Part shown: positions 32,239 to 41,738 of the stretch, piece after piece
How the letters are laid out: the number at the start of each line of letters is the position of its first letter
Numbering within the stretch: the first letter of the stretch is position 1
Source of the DNA: Limnanthes douglasii subsp. nivea
Lineage: Eukaryota; Streptophyta; Magnoliopsida; Brassicales; Limnanthaceae
Length of the DNA: 64,000 nucleotides
Reading direction: 5' to 3'
Assembly: GCA_036936605.1 (NCBI GenBank)
Contig: JAUPFV010000001.1
Location: forward strand, 118,862,771-118,926,770
The notes under the pieces: model-generated
The model's database searches: none
Told to the model about the DNA's origin: nothing
Seen by the model: the letters and a program-made list of their open reading frames with translations, nothing else
Made by a program: the position numbers and the translations under genes

Positions 32239-35125
32239 ATGTTTACAGCAAGGACTGCTTTGATCAAAGGCGGGTGGCTCAACCTTTCTGAGTTGGAGAA
32301 GGCACAAAAATTTGAGAAGGAAAGACGAATCGCAGCAGGGTTACCTACTTCGCCTGTTGACAGACCAATCACCTCTGCTGCAGAGTCAGATCGAGGATCT
32401 TCTTCCTCCAAAGGCACTAAGCCTAGAAAGTTATTCCAACCTAGCCTTTCCCCCATCATCTCTGGTTCCTCGGTTCAGGAATCAGAATCCATCGTCAAAC
32501 CAGGAGTAACTGCCACTAGCTTCAAAAAACCCTCACCCTTCATAGCGATGGGATCAAACACGGAGCACTCCCCGGAGAAGTTAGTCGACCGAAGAAAGAG
32601 TCGGTTGGTTAAGGGGCAAGCCTCTAAGAACACTCCCTCAAAGTCGGGGGCAAAAAATAGTAGCTCTGGGTCTGGAGTGCCTATCAGAGCTCCCCGGGAA
32701 AGACTACCTGGTCCGGAGGCTAGCAGCCCAGCACTTCGAAGATAGATCTCTGCCTCAGAGCTCCAGCCTGAGACTAGAAGTCAAGGAAACACTGAAGATC
32801 AGCAGTCCGGAAGCCATGTTGAGCCAAGTTTGAATTCTCCCCGGGCCACTGCCACTAATATTCCTCCAACGATCATGGAGGAAAAAATGGAGGACTCTGC
32901 TGAAGAAGTCCCTTTCGAGTCTGAGCCCTCCGGTCAGACTAGTAATACTGCTGCTGCCAAAAAAGATAAAGGCAAAGAAAAACTGTGCTTGAGGCATCCG
33001 GAGCTGCCCGAGTGTCTTGAAGGGAAGGTGGGGCCTTGTTTTCACAAGGTCGAACTTAAATACCTCTTGGCCTTACAGAAGACCAAGTATGCATTCATCC
33101 ATAGGGCTGAACTGGGTCGAATGCGCACGAAATGGGGGATCCCAGAAAATGTGAAGATAAGGATTCCCATAGAACCTGAAACTCCTATGGATTGCAAGCT
33201 GAATGAAATAGTCATCTTCACGGAGCTATTTAATTGGGGACTCCCAGAGATTGTCAGATATTTTCATCTGATCAAACTCTGTCCGAGCCAGCTGAGCCCC
33301 AACGCTTGGTATACCCTTATGTCATGCATCATGGCATCAAGGCTGTCCGGGATCCCTCTTCCTATGGAAGAGTTTGCTGCAGTGGCGAATCTTTGCAAAC
33401 ATCACCAATTCCCCTTCTACCATTTCAATATGGGGGACAGTTTCAAAGCTGTTGATGATCTATTGGATTCTGAGAGTAAATGGAGGAGCCAGTTTTTGTT
33501 CGTCAGTGGCGCTTGGGAAAACGGAAAGAAGATCAAGTCCGGAGTGAACCCAAGCCTCCTCAGAAGCAGGTGGAGGAGTGACCGTAAGTCTCCCACTTTA
33601 AATCTTCGTCTACTTCTTAAAGTTGGTTTAAATTAATTAGTCTTTCTTTTGTCTTAACAGAACTGCCTAAGGAGTTCGGTGATTACTTGAAGGCCGGGCA
33701 GGTTACTTGTGGCAGGATTAATGCATGGGCTGCTGAGGAATAAGGGAACCGATTCCATGCTGCTTTCACCAGTGGAAACTTGGCAAGGTCTCACCTGTGG
33801 AACACCACAGGTCGGAGAGACTTGACTTGGGAGGAGCTCACCACCCAGCCTTCTCCGGACACTGTGCTGAAGAGGACCCATGAACCAGATGGGACACTCT
33901 TCCTGCCACGTCGGGCCAAAGCCCCAAGCAAAATGAAGGGAAAGAAGAAAGGCAAGAAGGTGGCGAGTGATGCTAATCCTGCTGATGCTGAGAAGGATGC
34001 TCCAACAGACCCGGAGGGGCCAGCCTAGAGCCAAATCGATGATGCTCTTTTGCAAGCAGTGGAGCAAGAGACCGAAAGGCAGGAAGCACATCTCCCAAAA
34101 ACTCCAAGAGCTTCCAAGAGGAATCGCAAACAGGGGAGCGAAGGCGCAGACCGGGTAGCCAAGAAGAAAAAGACTTCTAAGGGAGATGAACTTGCTCTCC
34201 GGGATCCGAAGCCTTCCTTCCAGGATGACCCTTCTGGCCCAACGCACGCCGAAGAGATCCCAAGGGACTTTCATACCGATGAGGTTGAGGGAGGAGATCT
34301 CAACATTGATGGAGTCGACATCACCGGACTTGGTGAGCTTGGTGAATACTTCCTCAACCTCCCCAGAGACGACTTTGCAGGGCCTTACATTCCTCCGAGC
34401 AGCTCTAACACCGTCAACTTCAATGGTAAGACTTTTATTGTCTCTAGTGAAAAGGATACCATAGCCCACTCCTTAAGTCTGAGAAGAAGAAGCTGTCCGA
34501 AGACCTTCGCACTGCCACCTCCAACGCTGACATGCTAAAGGAAGCAAACGAGGAGTTGAAGAGAAATCAACAGGAAAGCACCACAAAAATCACCACACTA
34601 GAGGAAACCATTGAAGCCCTCCGGGAGAAGCTGTCCGGCGTGGAGAACGACCTTGCTACTTCAAAGGAAGAAACCAAGGCAAAAGACAAAGTCATCACCA
34701 ACTTAACTACTGATAAGATTGCCCTTGAGAATGCAATGTCCAAGGCTGCCGAGGAGAAAAATACTTTGCTACAGGAGCAGGAGGCCAAGAACAACGCTTA
34801 TGCCAACCAAATGATCAAGAGCGAAGAGCTACTGCTTGAGAAGGTGAGGTCTGACATGGTTCTACTCTTCCATGAAACGTTTCCACAGAGGAACCTACGG
34901 GACTTATGGCTTTATGTTGAGCCTGAAGACCTCCCATACCACACGATGGCTGAAGGCGACAGGTATGGTTACTCTAGTGACTCCTCGGGTGATGAAGAAC
35001 ATACTGGGGAGAGCCCAGACGAAGAGAAATATGATCCCAAAGGCAAGAAGGTAGATGAAGGGAAAGGCGACTTTAAGGGAAAGAAGGTAGATGAAGGTGA
35101 GCCATCTTCAAAGGCTCAACCTTAA
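32239..35125 (+). pseudogene. G2 antisense gene (Transposase_28-like core plus coiled coil)
   Basis: The gene runs opposite to pol. One frame goes from ATG 32239 through a Ser/Lys-rich N-terminus (an in-frame TAG at 32743-32745) to the core: KWGIPENVKIRIPIEPETP, FTELFNWGLPEIVRYFHLIK, LCPSQLSPNAWYTLMSCIMA, SRLSGIPLPMEEFAAV and FLFVSGAWENG. An intron (33584-33660) follows, then RSHLWNTTGRRDLTWEEL and Lys-rich stretches, with stops at 33741 and 34026. A deletion near 34474 shifts the frame; the last frame (34532-35125) is a coiled coil (LKEANEELK to KNTLLQEQE) ending in WLYVEPEDLPY and an acidic, Lys-repeated tail. Three stops and one frameshift make it broken, yet the frame is otherwise well kept. 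Its function is unknown. Confidence 0.7.
33584..33660 (+). other. intron of the G2 antisense gene
   Basis: The 77-base intron opens GTAAGT and closes with TTTTGTCTTAACAG, both near consensus. Splicing joins frame RSRWRSD to a codon CAA and LPKEFGDYLKAG in the next frame, restoring a long reading frame. It is AT-richer than the flanking exons. Confidence 0.7.
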
Positions 35126-35154
35126 CTTACGTTCTACTCTGTTTATTTTTTATT

Positions 35155-35280
35155 CAGACTAAAGTCCTTGGAAGGCCAAGGCATTCTTTTTATAATGGTG
35201 TCCGTTGTTCGACCGGACAGGTTTTTTGTGTTGTACCTTGACCATTTAAAAGTCCTTGGAAGGCCAAGGCAATTTTAAGT
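35155..35280. repeat. two-copy repeat after the G2 antisense gene
   Basis: The phrase aaagtccttggaaggccaag occurs twice, about 90 bases apart, and twice at the same place in G4 (55963-56065). It contains the inverted pair ccttgg/ccaagg. It corresponds in position to the 49-bp array of G3. Confidence 0.7.
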
Positions 35281-35525
35281 TATCTTTTTCAATGAATATC
35301 TCTATTCTGTGCAACCATCATCTTCTTTCATTGTTTTGTTTTAATTTTGACAGCCATAGTTTAAGTAGCCTTTAGTTGTTTCATAGTGAGAGTGTTTAAG
35401 TTCTCCGGCTAGAGTTCAAATAGCCCTTGGTTATTTCAATCCGGATAGTATGAGAAGGGACAAAATTTTAAAAGACACTTGGAAAATTTTTAAGAAGGCA
35501 TCAAATTTTATTCAACCGCCCGGAC

Positions 35526-35578
35526 ACCTCATTAAAACCTCCCCGTGCCACCAAGGAGGAAAGAGTATGCCCCCAAAT
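35526..35578 (-). promoter_or_regulatory. conserved motif downstream of pol (G2 copy)
   Basis: acctcattaaaacctccccg, then tgccaccaaggaggaaagag, then tatgccccc. This is the same block as in G3 and G4, about 40-70 bases downstream of the pol stop on the minus strand. Confidence 0.55.
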
Positions 35579-35619
35579 ATTTACATGGATGTTTAAACAA
35601 GTAAATATTTACACAAGTG

Positions 35620-38600
35620 CTATTCCAAGTACATCCGGAGATGCTCAATATTCCAAGGATGAGTTAGAATTCTGCCATCTTTGTCTTCCAACCAATAAGT
35701 TCCAGGCTTAATTCTTTCAACAACCATATACGGACCCTCCCAAGTTGGGGCCAGCTTTCCGAAGAGCTTTTCTTTAGTGTGTAAGAAGACCTTCCTTAAT
35801 ACTTTGTCCCCTGGTTGGAAATCTCTTCTTTTAACTTTGGAAGCAAACCTACTTCTCATCAAGCCCTGATAGTGTGCAACTCTTAGGTGAGATTTAACCC
35901 GTCTCTCTTCTATCAAATCAAGTTGACCTCTGATTGCCACCTCATTAGCGTGTTCGGAGAAGTTGTGAACACGAAAGGAGGGGAGAGTTGCTTCTATGGG
36001 AGCTACTGCATCCATCCCATAGACTAAGGCAAAGGGTGATTCTTGTGTTGCAGCCCCAAGTGTTGTCTGATAGGTCCACAAGACCTCTTGTAAATAACTA
36101 GGCCACTTCCCAGCAGCCCCTTCAAAATTCTTCTTTAAACCAGACAGTATAGTTCTATTAGCCACTTCAACTTGACCATTTTCTTGTGGGTGGAAAGGTG
36201 AAGAAAAACAATGCTGTATACCCCTTGAGGCACAGAAGCTCTTCATTTCTCTATTGTCGAACTTTGGCCCATTGTCTGTTTTTATTTTTTGTGGGACACC
36301 AAATCTGCAACATATGTTGGATAGAATGAATTTTATAACAGCTTTTGATGTTGTCCCTGCTAGAGGGGTTGCTTCTATCCACTTCGAGAAGTAGTCTATG
36401 GCCAGAATTATATTTTTGCGCCCTCCGGACGCTACATGGAGAGGCCCTACTAAATCCAATCCACATCGAGCAAAAGGAATGGGCTCAGAGATTGACTCTA
36501 AAGGAATGGCTGGTACATGAATTTCATTGCTGTACCTCTGGCATGGGTCACACCTTCTTACCAATTCCTTAGCATCTTTCATGATTGATGGCCAATAGTA
36601 ACCGGAGAGTAAAACTCTTCTTGTTAAAGCTCTAAATCCACAATGGACTGATCCCTCACCATCGTGCAATTCAGAGAGAACCACTTGTGACTCTTCATCC
36701 CCCAAACAACGTAGGAGGGGTTTACTGTAGGATTTTTTGTACAACACTTCTCTCAATATGATGAAACCACGAGCGTTGTGTTTCAATGTTCTGGCTAGTG
36801 ACTTATCTGGAAGCACGACACCATCACAGAGATATTGCAGGAGAGGAAACCTCCAATCTTGGGGTTGTTTTGCTTGTACTTCAAAAACTTCTTCTTCTTT
36901 ACCCTTACTGAGTTGAATGGAGGAGCTTTCGAGCACATGGATCCATGGATATGACTCCGTATAAGCTATGGTTGCCAATGAGTCTGCTAGCTCATTTTCT
37001 GTCCGGGGAATGTGCTCATAGATAACATCTTTAAACTTAAGTGCTTCATTTTTTAGGAGGAGTAAATATTTCACAAGTTGCTCCTTCTTAGCTTCAGATT
37101 GGCCTTGGGCATGGTGGATAAGTAGTTGGGAGTCACTTAACAGCTTGACCCTCTTAGCCCCACAAATGTAGGCTGACTTTAACCCAGCTATAGCTGCTTC
37201 GTATTCGGACTCGTTATTAGATGCCCTGAAAGCAAAACAAATAGCCTGGTACATCTTGTCTCCATATGGGGAAGTTAAACATACCCCTGCACCACATCCC
37301 ATAGTGCTAGATCCACCGTATGTTCGGACGACCCATACTTTTTTGTCTTTTATATCAATAGCTTGCTTTGAATCCCTGTCGGAGTGGAATTCAACCAGAA
37401 AATCAGCCACGACTTGGGCTTTGACTGCTGTTCGGGGATCAAAGTCTATGTCGAAGTCCCCCAACTCTACTAACCACTTAGTCATCCTGCTCGAAATGTC
37501 TGCCTTTTGAAGAACATTTTTCAGGGGAAAAGAGGTCCGGACGACGATAGGATGAGCCTGGAAATAAGGCCTCATCTTCGTTGCAGCTATCACCAGGGTT
37601 AATGCCAATTTTTCAAGTTTCAAGTAACGCCTTTCTGTATCTATCAAGCTTTTGCTGATGTAGTACACTGGATGGGGATGACCATCGACCTCCCTTACCA
37701 GCACAACACTGATGGCACAACTTGAAACTGCCAAATATACGAAGAGAGTCTCCCCATCAACTGGCTTAAACAAAGTTTTGGGGGTGGACATGTGTTTCTT
37801 GATCTCATTGAAAGCCTCATCACACTGTGGGGTCCAATCGAATCCCTTTGCACCCTTCAAAGTTTGAAAGAAAGGAGCACACCTGTCCGAAGATCTTGAG
37901 ATAAATCTGTTTAAGGCAGCTAATCTCCCCGTTAATCGCTGTACATCTTTAATGTTTCGAGGAGGCTCCATTTGGAATAGAGCATTGAGCTGGTCTGGAT
38001 CGGGCTGTATTCCATGTTCACTTATGACATAACCTAGAAACTTCCCGGACTGCACTCCGAACACACACTTTTCAGGGTTTAACTTCAAATTTACTTTCAC
38101 CAACTTGGTAAAATTTTCTTGAAGATCGGACAAGTGAAACTGCTCATCCACACTTTTTACCATCATATCGTCAATGTATACTTCCATATTTCTTCCAATT
38201 TGATCAGCAGATGCCTTATTGACTAACCTCTGATAAGTAGCCCCAGCATTTTTCAAACCAAATGACATCACTTTGTAGTAATGAAGTCCCTTGTCAGTAA
38301 CAAATGTGGTATGCTCTTGATCCTTCAGATCCACTTGAATTTGATTGTATCCGGAGAAAGCATCCATAAAGGAAAGCATCTTGTTCCCAGAGGTGGAGTC
38401 TACTAACTGATCAATCAGGGGAACTGGATACAAATCTTTTGGGAAAACTCTATTGAGATCTGTGAAGTCAATGCACATGCGCCACTTGCCATTTTTCTTT
38501 TTAACCAAGACAGGATTGGCAGTCCACAAAGGGTATTGAGATTCCTTGATGTACCCCATCTTTGTGAGCCTGTCAACCTCTTGCACAATGACATCAGCCT

Positions 38601-38844
38601 TTTCTTTGGAAAAAGCTCTTCTTTTTTGGACCACTGGAGCTACATCTCTCCGGACGGATAGGTGATGTGATATCACTACTGATGGAACTCCAGTAACATT
38701 AGCATTGCACCAAGCAAAAACGTGCTGATGGTTCTTCAAAAACTTCAACATTTCATCTTTCAACATAGGTGGCATCTTAGACCCTATCTTGACATTTTTC
38801 CCATCTTCCAAACAGTGTGTTTCTACCTCTTTGATCGGTATCAA
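35620..38844 (-). CDS. G2 pol: RT, RNase H, archaeal-type RNase H, integrase
   Basis: One open frame of 1,074 residues encodes the enzymes that copy and insert the element. RT spans about 95-290, with YIDD at 223-226. The ordinary Gypsy RNase H spans about 345-485. A second, archaeal-type RNase H (about 505-625) marks the Tat lineage; its D571 and D621 are present, but the first catalytic Asp is Tyr at 509 (G3 has RTDGG). Integrase has an HHCC zinc site (H727, H734, C765, C768) and DDE at D797, D857, E893, with a C-terminal GPYMVVERIKPGTY and NIEHLRMYLE end. Upstream, protease ends in a stop 21 codons before this ATG, in the same frame. No frameshift or internal stop was found. Confidence 0.93.
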   Translation of the reverse strand: MIPIKEVETHCLEDGKNVKIGSKMPPMLKDEMLKFLKNHQHVFAWCNANVTGVPSVVISHHLSVRRDVAPVVQKRRAFSKEKADVIVQEVDRLTKMGYIKESQYPLWTANPVLVKKKNGKWRMCIDFTDLNRVFPKDLYPVPLIDQLVDSTSGNKMLSFMDAFSGYNQIQVDLKDQEHTTFVTDKGLHYYKVMSFGLKNAGATYQRLVNKASADQIGRNMEVYIDDMMVKSVDEQFHLSDLQENFTKLVKVNLKLNPEKCVFGVQSGKFLGYVISEHGIQPDPDQLNALFQMEPPRNIKDVQRLTGRLAALNRFISRSSDRCAPFFQTLKGAKGFDWTPQCDEAFNEIKKHMSTPKTLFKPVDGETLFVYLAVSSCAISVVLVREVDGHPHPVYYISKSLIDTERRYLKLEKLALTLVIAATKMRPYFQAHPIVVRTSFPLKNVLQKADISSRMTKWLVELGDFDIDFDPRTAVKAQVVADFLVEFHSDRDSKQAIDIKDKKVWVVRTYGGSSTMGCGAGVCLTSPYGDKMYQAICFAFRASNNESEYEAAIAGLKSAYICGAKRVKLLSDSQLLIHHAQGQSEAKKEQLVKYLLLLKNEALKFKDVIYEHIPRTENELADSLATIAYTESYPWIHVLESSSIQLSKGKEEEVFEVQAKQPQDWRFPLLQYLCDGVVLPDKSLARTLKHNARGFIILREVLYKKSYSKPLLRCLGDEESQVVLSELHDGEGSVHCGFRALTRRVLLSGYYWPSIMKDAKELVRRCDPCQRYSNEIHVPAIPLESISEPIPFARCGLDLVGPLHVASGGRKNIILAIDYFSKWIEATPLAGTTSKAVIKFILSNICCRFGVPQKIKTDNGPKFDNREMKSFCASRGIQHCFSSPFHPQENGQVEVANRTILSGLKKNFEGAAGKWPSYLQEVLWTYQTTLGAATQESPFALVYGMDAVAPIEATLPSFRVHNFSEHANEVAIRGQLDLIEERRVKSHLRVAHYQGLMRSRFASKVKRRDFQPGDKVLRKVFLHTKEKLFGKLAPTWEGPYMVVERIKPGTYWLEDKDGRILTHPWNIEHLRMYLE

Positions 38845-38907
38845 TACTCCAGGGGTCTCTCTGGGGTCATCAATTTCACCCTCACCCCCAGAAAGGCCCT
38901 CAAACTG

Positions 38908-39393
38908 CTATTGTTCATTAATACGGACTGCCCCCAGCGTTCGAGGAGCCAGGGCAGTGGCATAACATTCTCTTGCAATCTTTTGGCTGCTCCGGACGAC
39001 TCCAACCTGTCCCTGAACAGCATACTTTAAGCACTGGTGGACTGTTGAAGCCACTGCATGCATCCTAGAGAGCCAAGACCTCCCTAGAATACCATTATAG
39101 CAAGTGGGACAATCCACCACAATAAAGAGTATTCTGACCATTTTCTTGAAAGGGCCTTTGCCCAATAACACCTCTTCTTCGAACTCTCCGATCACATCTG
39201 CCGAGCTGCCTGTGAAGCCCACGATTGACCTGTCCGAATTCTGAATTACAGCTGGGTTTTTCATTTTGTTGTAAGTGGTTAGGAAAAGGATATTGGCTGA
39301 GCTCCCAGTATCCACCAGGATTCGTCTTATGTCATTACCCCCTACAGATGCTCCTATGACAACAACATCCTCATGAGGGCCAGCAATGTCTCT
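38908..39393 (-). pseudogene. G2 protease
   Basis: The aspartic protease has an intact active site DTGSSANIL at 39286-39312, then VGFTGSSADVIGEFEEEVLL and LGRSWLSRMHAVAS. It ends RINEQ with TAG at 38908-38910, followed in frame by QFEG. The link from gag is broken by a one-base loss near 39403. If that were the only flaw, gag and protease would be one frame. Confidence 0.8.
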
Positions 39394-41300
39394 TAAATCA
39401 TCTTCATAGAAACAATGAAGGGGAATGAGTTTGGTGACTGATAGGATGTCATGCCTCCTTCAAGCTGGGAGGCTAAAGTATGAACGTGCCTCTTCCTTGA
39501 AGAAGCAGTAGGAGCTGTCATAGTGTCCCCTCCGAAAATTGTAAGTGACTCGAAAAACTTAATGAGCCCGGTGACCGACCTAGAACATTCCTCGATTGTA
39601 CCCACTCTGTTTCGAGTGGGATCAGGATCCAAGTATTCAGATTCCACGTCAAACCTCTCAACTATAACCATGGTACCCTCCGGAACAGCATTACTTGGAC
39701 CAACCCGGTGAGTGTTGTCAGGCCTGTTGCCTCCCCTTCTTTTAATGTAAGCTCCCAACTTTCCCCTCTCAATTAAGTTTTGAACCTCTTGTTTCAACGC
39801 TATGCAGTCATCAGTGGTATGGCCAATATCATTGTGATATTGGCAAAAAGAGTTGTTGCGATGCTCTCTGGGAGACTGCAGTGTTGCTGGTCTCTGGTAA
39901 TGCACCTCATCCTTTGTTTTATCAAAAATGGTGGCCACACTTTCTTTTAACTCTGCGAACCACTCTGGTTGGACCCATGGTCCTCTTTAGTTTCTGGACT
40001 GCTGACTCTGAGCAGGAGCAGCTGGCTGAGACTAAGCTTTTCCCCTACCATGCCCCTGTCCGGTCTCTCTAGCTTTGTTCCCGGACTGATTTTGATTTGG
40101 ATTTGGTGCCACTGGGGTAGACCTCACCTGCCTGTGCACCCTGGTTTTCTTTGTTTCGTCAACATTTATCTGTTTGCCAACCTGATTCAGCAACCCTCCC
40201 CATGTCACGGCCTTCTTTCTGCTCACTGAATCAGCTAGATTGCCTGGGTTCAAACCTTGCCTTAGGGATGCTATTGCCACTTGTTCGAAACAATCAGCCA
40301 ACCCATTCTTGGTGTTCACAAAACGACTTATATATTCTTTCAAGGACTCATTTGGTTCCTGGGCACAGTGGATTATTGTGTCTCCATTGCCCTTCAACTC
40401 TTTACTCCCTACGAACTGCCTTCGAAAGGCTACCCAAAACGTATCGAAATCTTTAATACAACCCTGAGGCAGGCTGTTGTACCATTTCAGAGCACTCCCC
40501 GTGAATGATTGGGAGAATGCCCTACAAAGTAGTTTATCATCGTCGTTAAAGTTCATCATGAAGTTTTTAAATTGCTATAGATGGTTGTCCGGATCAGTAC
40601 TGCCATCATACTTCTCTATTTTGGTGCTATCAAACCTCTTGGGGAGGTTTCCGGACAGAATTTTAGAAGACAATGGAGATTGCCTCCAATTCCTTCCACG
40701 ACTGAACACACTATCCTCATTGGGAATTGCAAAGATACCTGGCTCATCGTGGAAAGCAAAGGGATCCATCAGCATCTTGTCTACATGCCTCCGGCTGTGT
40801 GATGACCCTTTTCCAATATTCTTCTTCATTCTTCCATGTCTATCCCTTTTTCTTGAATACTTTTTGATCTGCCTTTGTTTCTTTCTAGTTCGACCCTCAT
40901 CGCTGCTTAAGGATAAAGATTTCTCAACTCCTTCATCGTCCGAAGAGCTATCAGAAGATTCTGAGCTTGAGTCAGAACTCTCCACAGGCTTGGACCGGTG
41001 AGACTTTTTAGAACTGGCATGAGTCTTTTTGGTGCTCACATGAGTTTTTGAAGACTCATGCTCTCTGGGGTTATCGGTGTGATGAGCAACCGATGCTTTG
41101 GATTTTTCTTTCACGCCCATCTTGGCCTTCTCTGCCCTCAAAGCTTCTATTTCACCCTTTTAGCCTATCACGCTCTTCGACAGTGTATTCATCGTTCTCT
41201 CCCACCACTTCGAGCAAAGCTGGTGGTAGTTCTGGATTGTCCGGATTCATTCGGACAGATTTTCTTAGCTGGTTTTGAATGCTTGATTCAGGTACCTAAG
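39393..41300 (-). pseudogene. G2 gag
   Basis: An N-terminal Ser/Lys-rich part (EALRAEKAKMG near 41141) is followed by FDSTKIEKYDGSTDPDNHL, then a TAG in place of Glu at about 40575. The core continues (LKWYNSLPQGCIKDFDTFW, FRRQFVGSKELKG, LKEYISRFVNTKNGLADCFE, LRQGLNPGNLAD) and, unlike G1 and G4, keeps Trp at 40200-40202. A stop near 40032 and another near 39990 interrupt the Pro/Gln linker. The knuckle CQYHNDIGHTTDDC (near 39803-39844) is intact in the plant CX2HX4HX4C form. Mutations are few, consistent with young LTRs. Confidence 0.85.
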
Positions 41301-41322
41301 TCTCCTACTGTGGTCGCCAATT

Positions 41323-41733
41323 TGGTGGTGATAATAATCGCCTGAGGGTAGGCTAGTAATTTCAGTTGGTGTTTTAAGATAGTATGTGGGTGTTATGTGT
41401 TTAGAGTAGAGAGTAGAGAGATAATTAAGCAGCTTGGTAGCAGTTAATTCTCATTACCCACACTTAATGTAGGTGGTTGGGTATTTATACCCTGATGTTT
41501 GGGCCCTTATGGGATTTCGGGTCATGTTTAATGGACTCGGATCATGTTAAAAGACCCATGAGCTCTAAGTAGGAGAGCAAGTAGCTTAGTCAGGAAGTGT
41601 TTAGGTATTTTAGTACTTTTGTCATAGTTCGAACAGTCCTATAAGCTAGATATTCGAAGTGAGCTGTCCGGTATCCGGAGAGGTCGGACCGATCTGTCCC
41701 TGTACGGGGAGCAGGCAAAATTCGGACTCATCA
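41323..41733 (-). repeat. G2 5' LTR
   Basis: This is the 411-bp partner of 31383-31793. It is followed on the minus strand by the primer site AATTGGCGACCACAGTAGG at 41304-41322. Confidence 0.93.
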
Positions 41734-41738
41734 CATTC

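Larger units (their letters stand above)
31383..41733 (-). mobile_element. G2: Tat-lineage Gypsy element, largely complete
   Basis: The element is 10,351 bp long with two 411-bp LTRs (5' LTR 41323-41733, 3' LTR 31383-31793) and a 5-bp target duplication cattc (31378-31382, 41734-41738). On the minus strand a primer site (aattggcgaccacagtagg) follows the 5' LTR, then gag, protease, one 1,074-codon pol frame, the antisense gene on the opposite strand, and a purine tract (aaaaaagaagctcc) before the 3' LTR. By eye the LTRs differ at about ten sites (about 2.4%). It inserted into G3 in the same orientation. The sequence is unusually rich in TCCGGA. Confidence 0.95.

Noticed and set aside
32755..33045. 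96-residue minus-strand frame opposite the antisense gene N-terminus
   Set aside because: No motif, and it mirrors a Ser/Lys-rich coding stretch on the plus strand.
33654..34469. 271-residue minus-strand open frame
   Set aside because: It lies exactly opposite the G2 antisense gene exons and has no family motif; the plus strand carries the conserved coiled-coil gene shared with G4.
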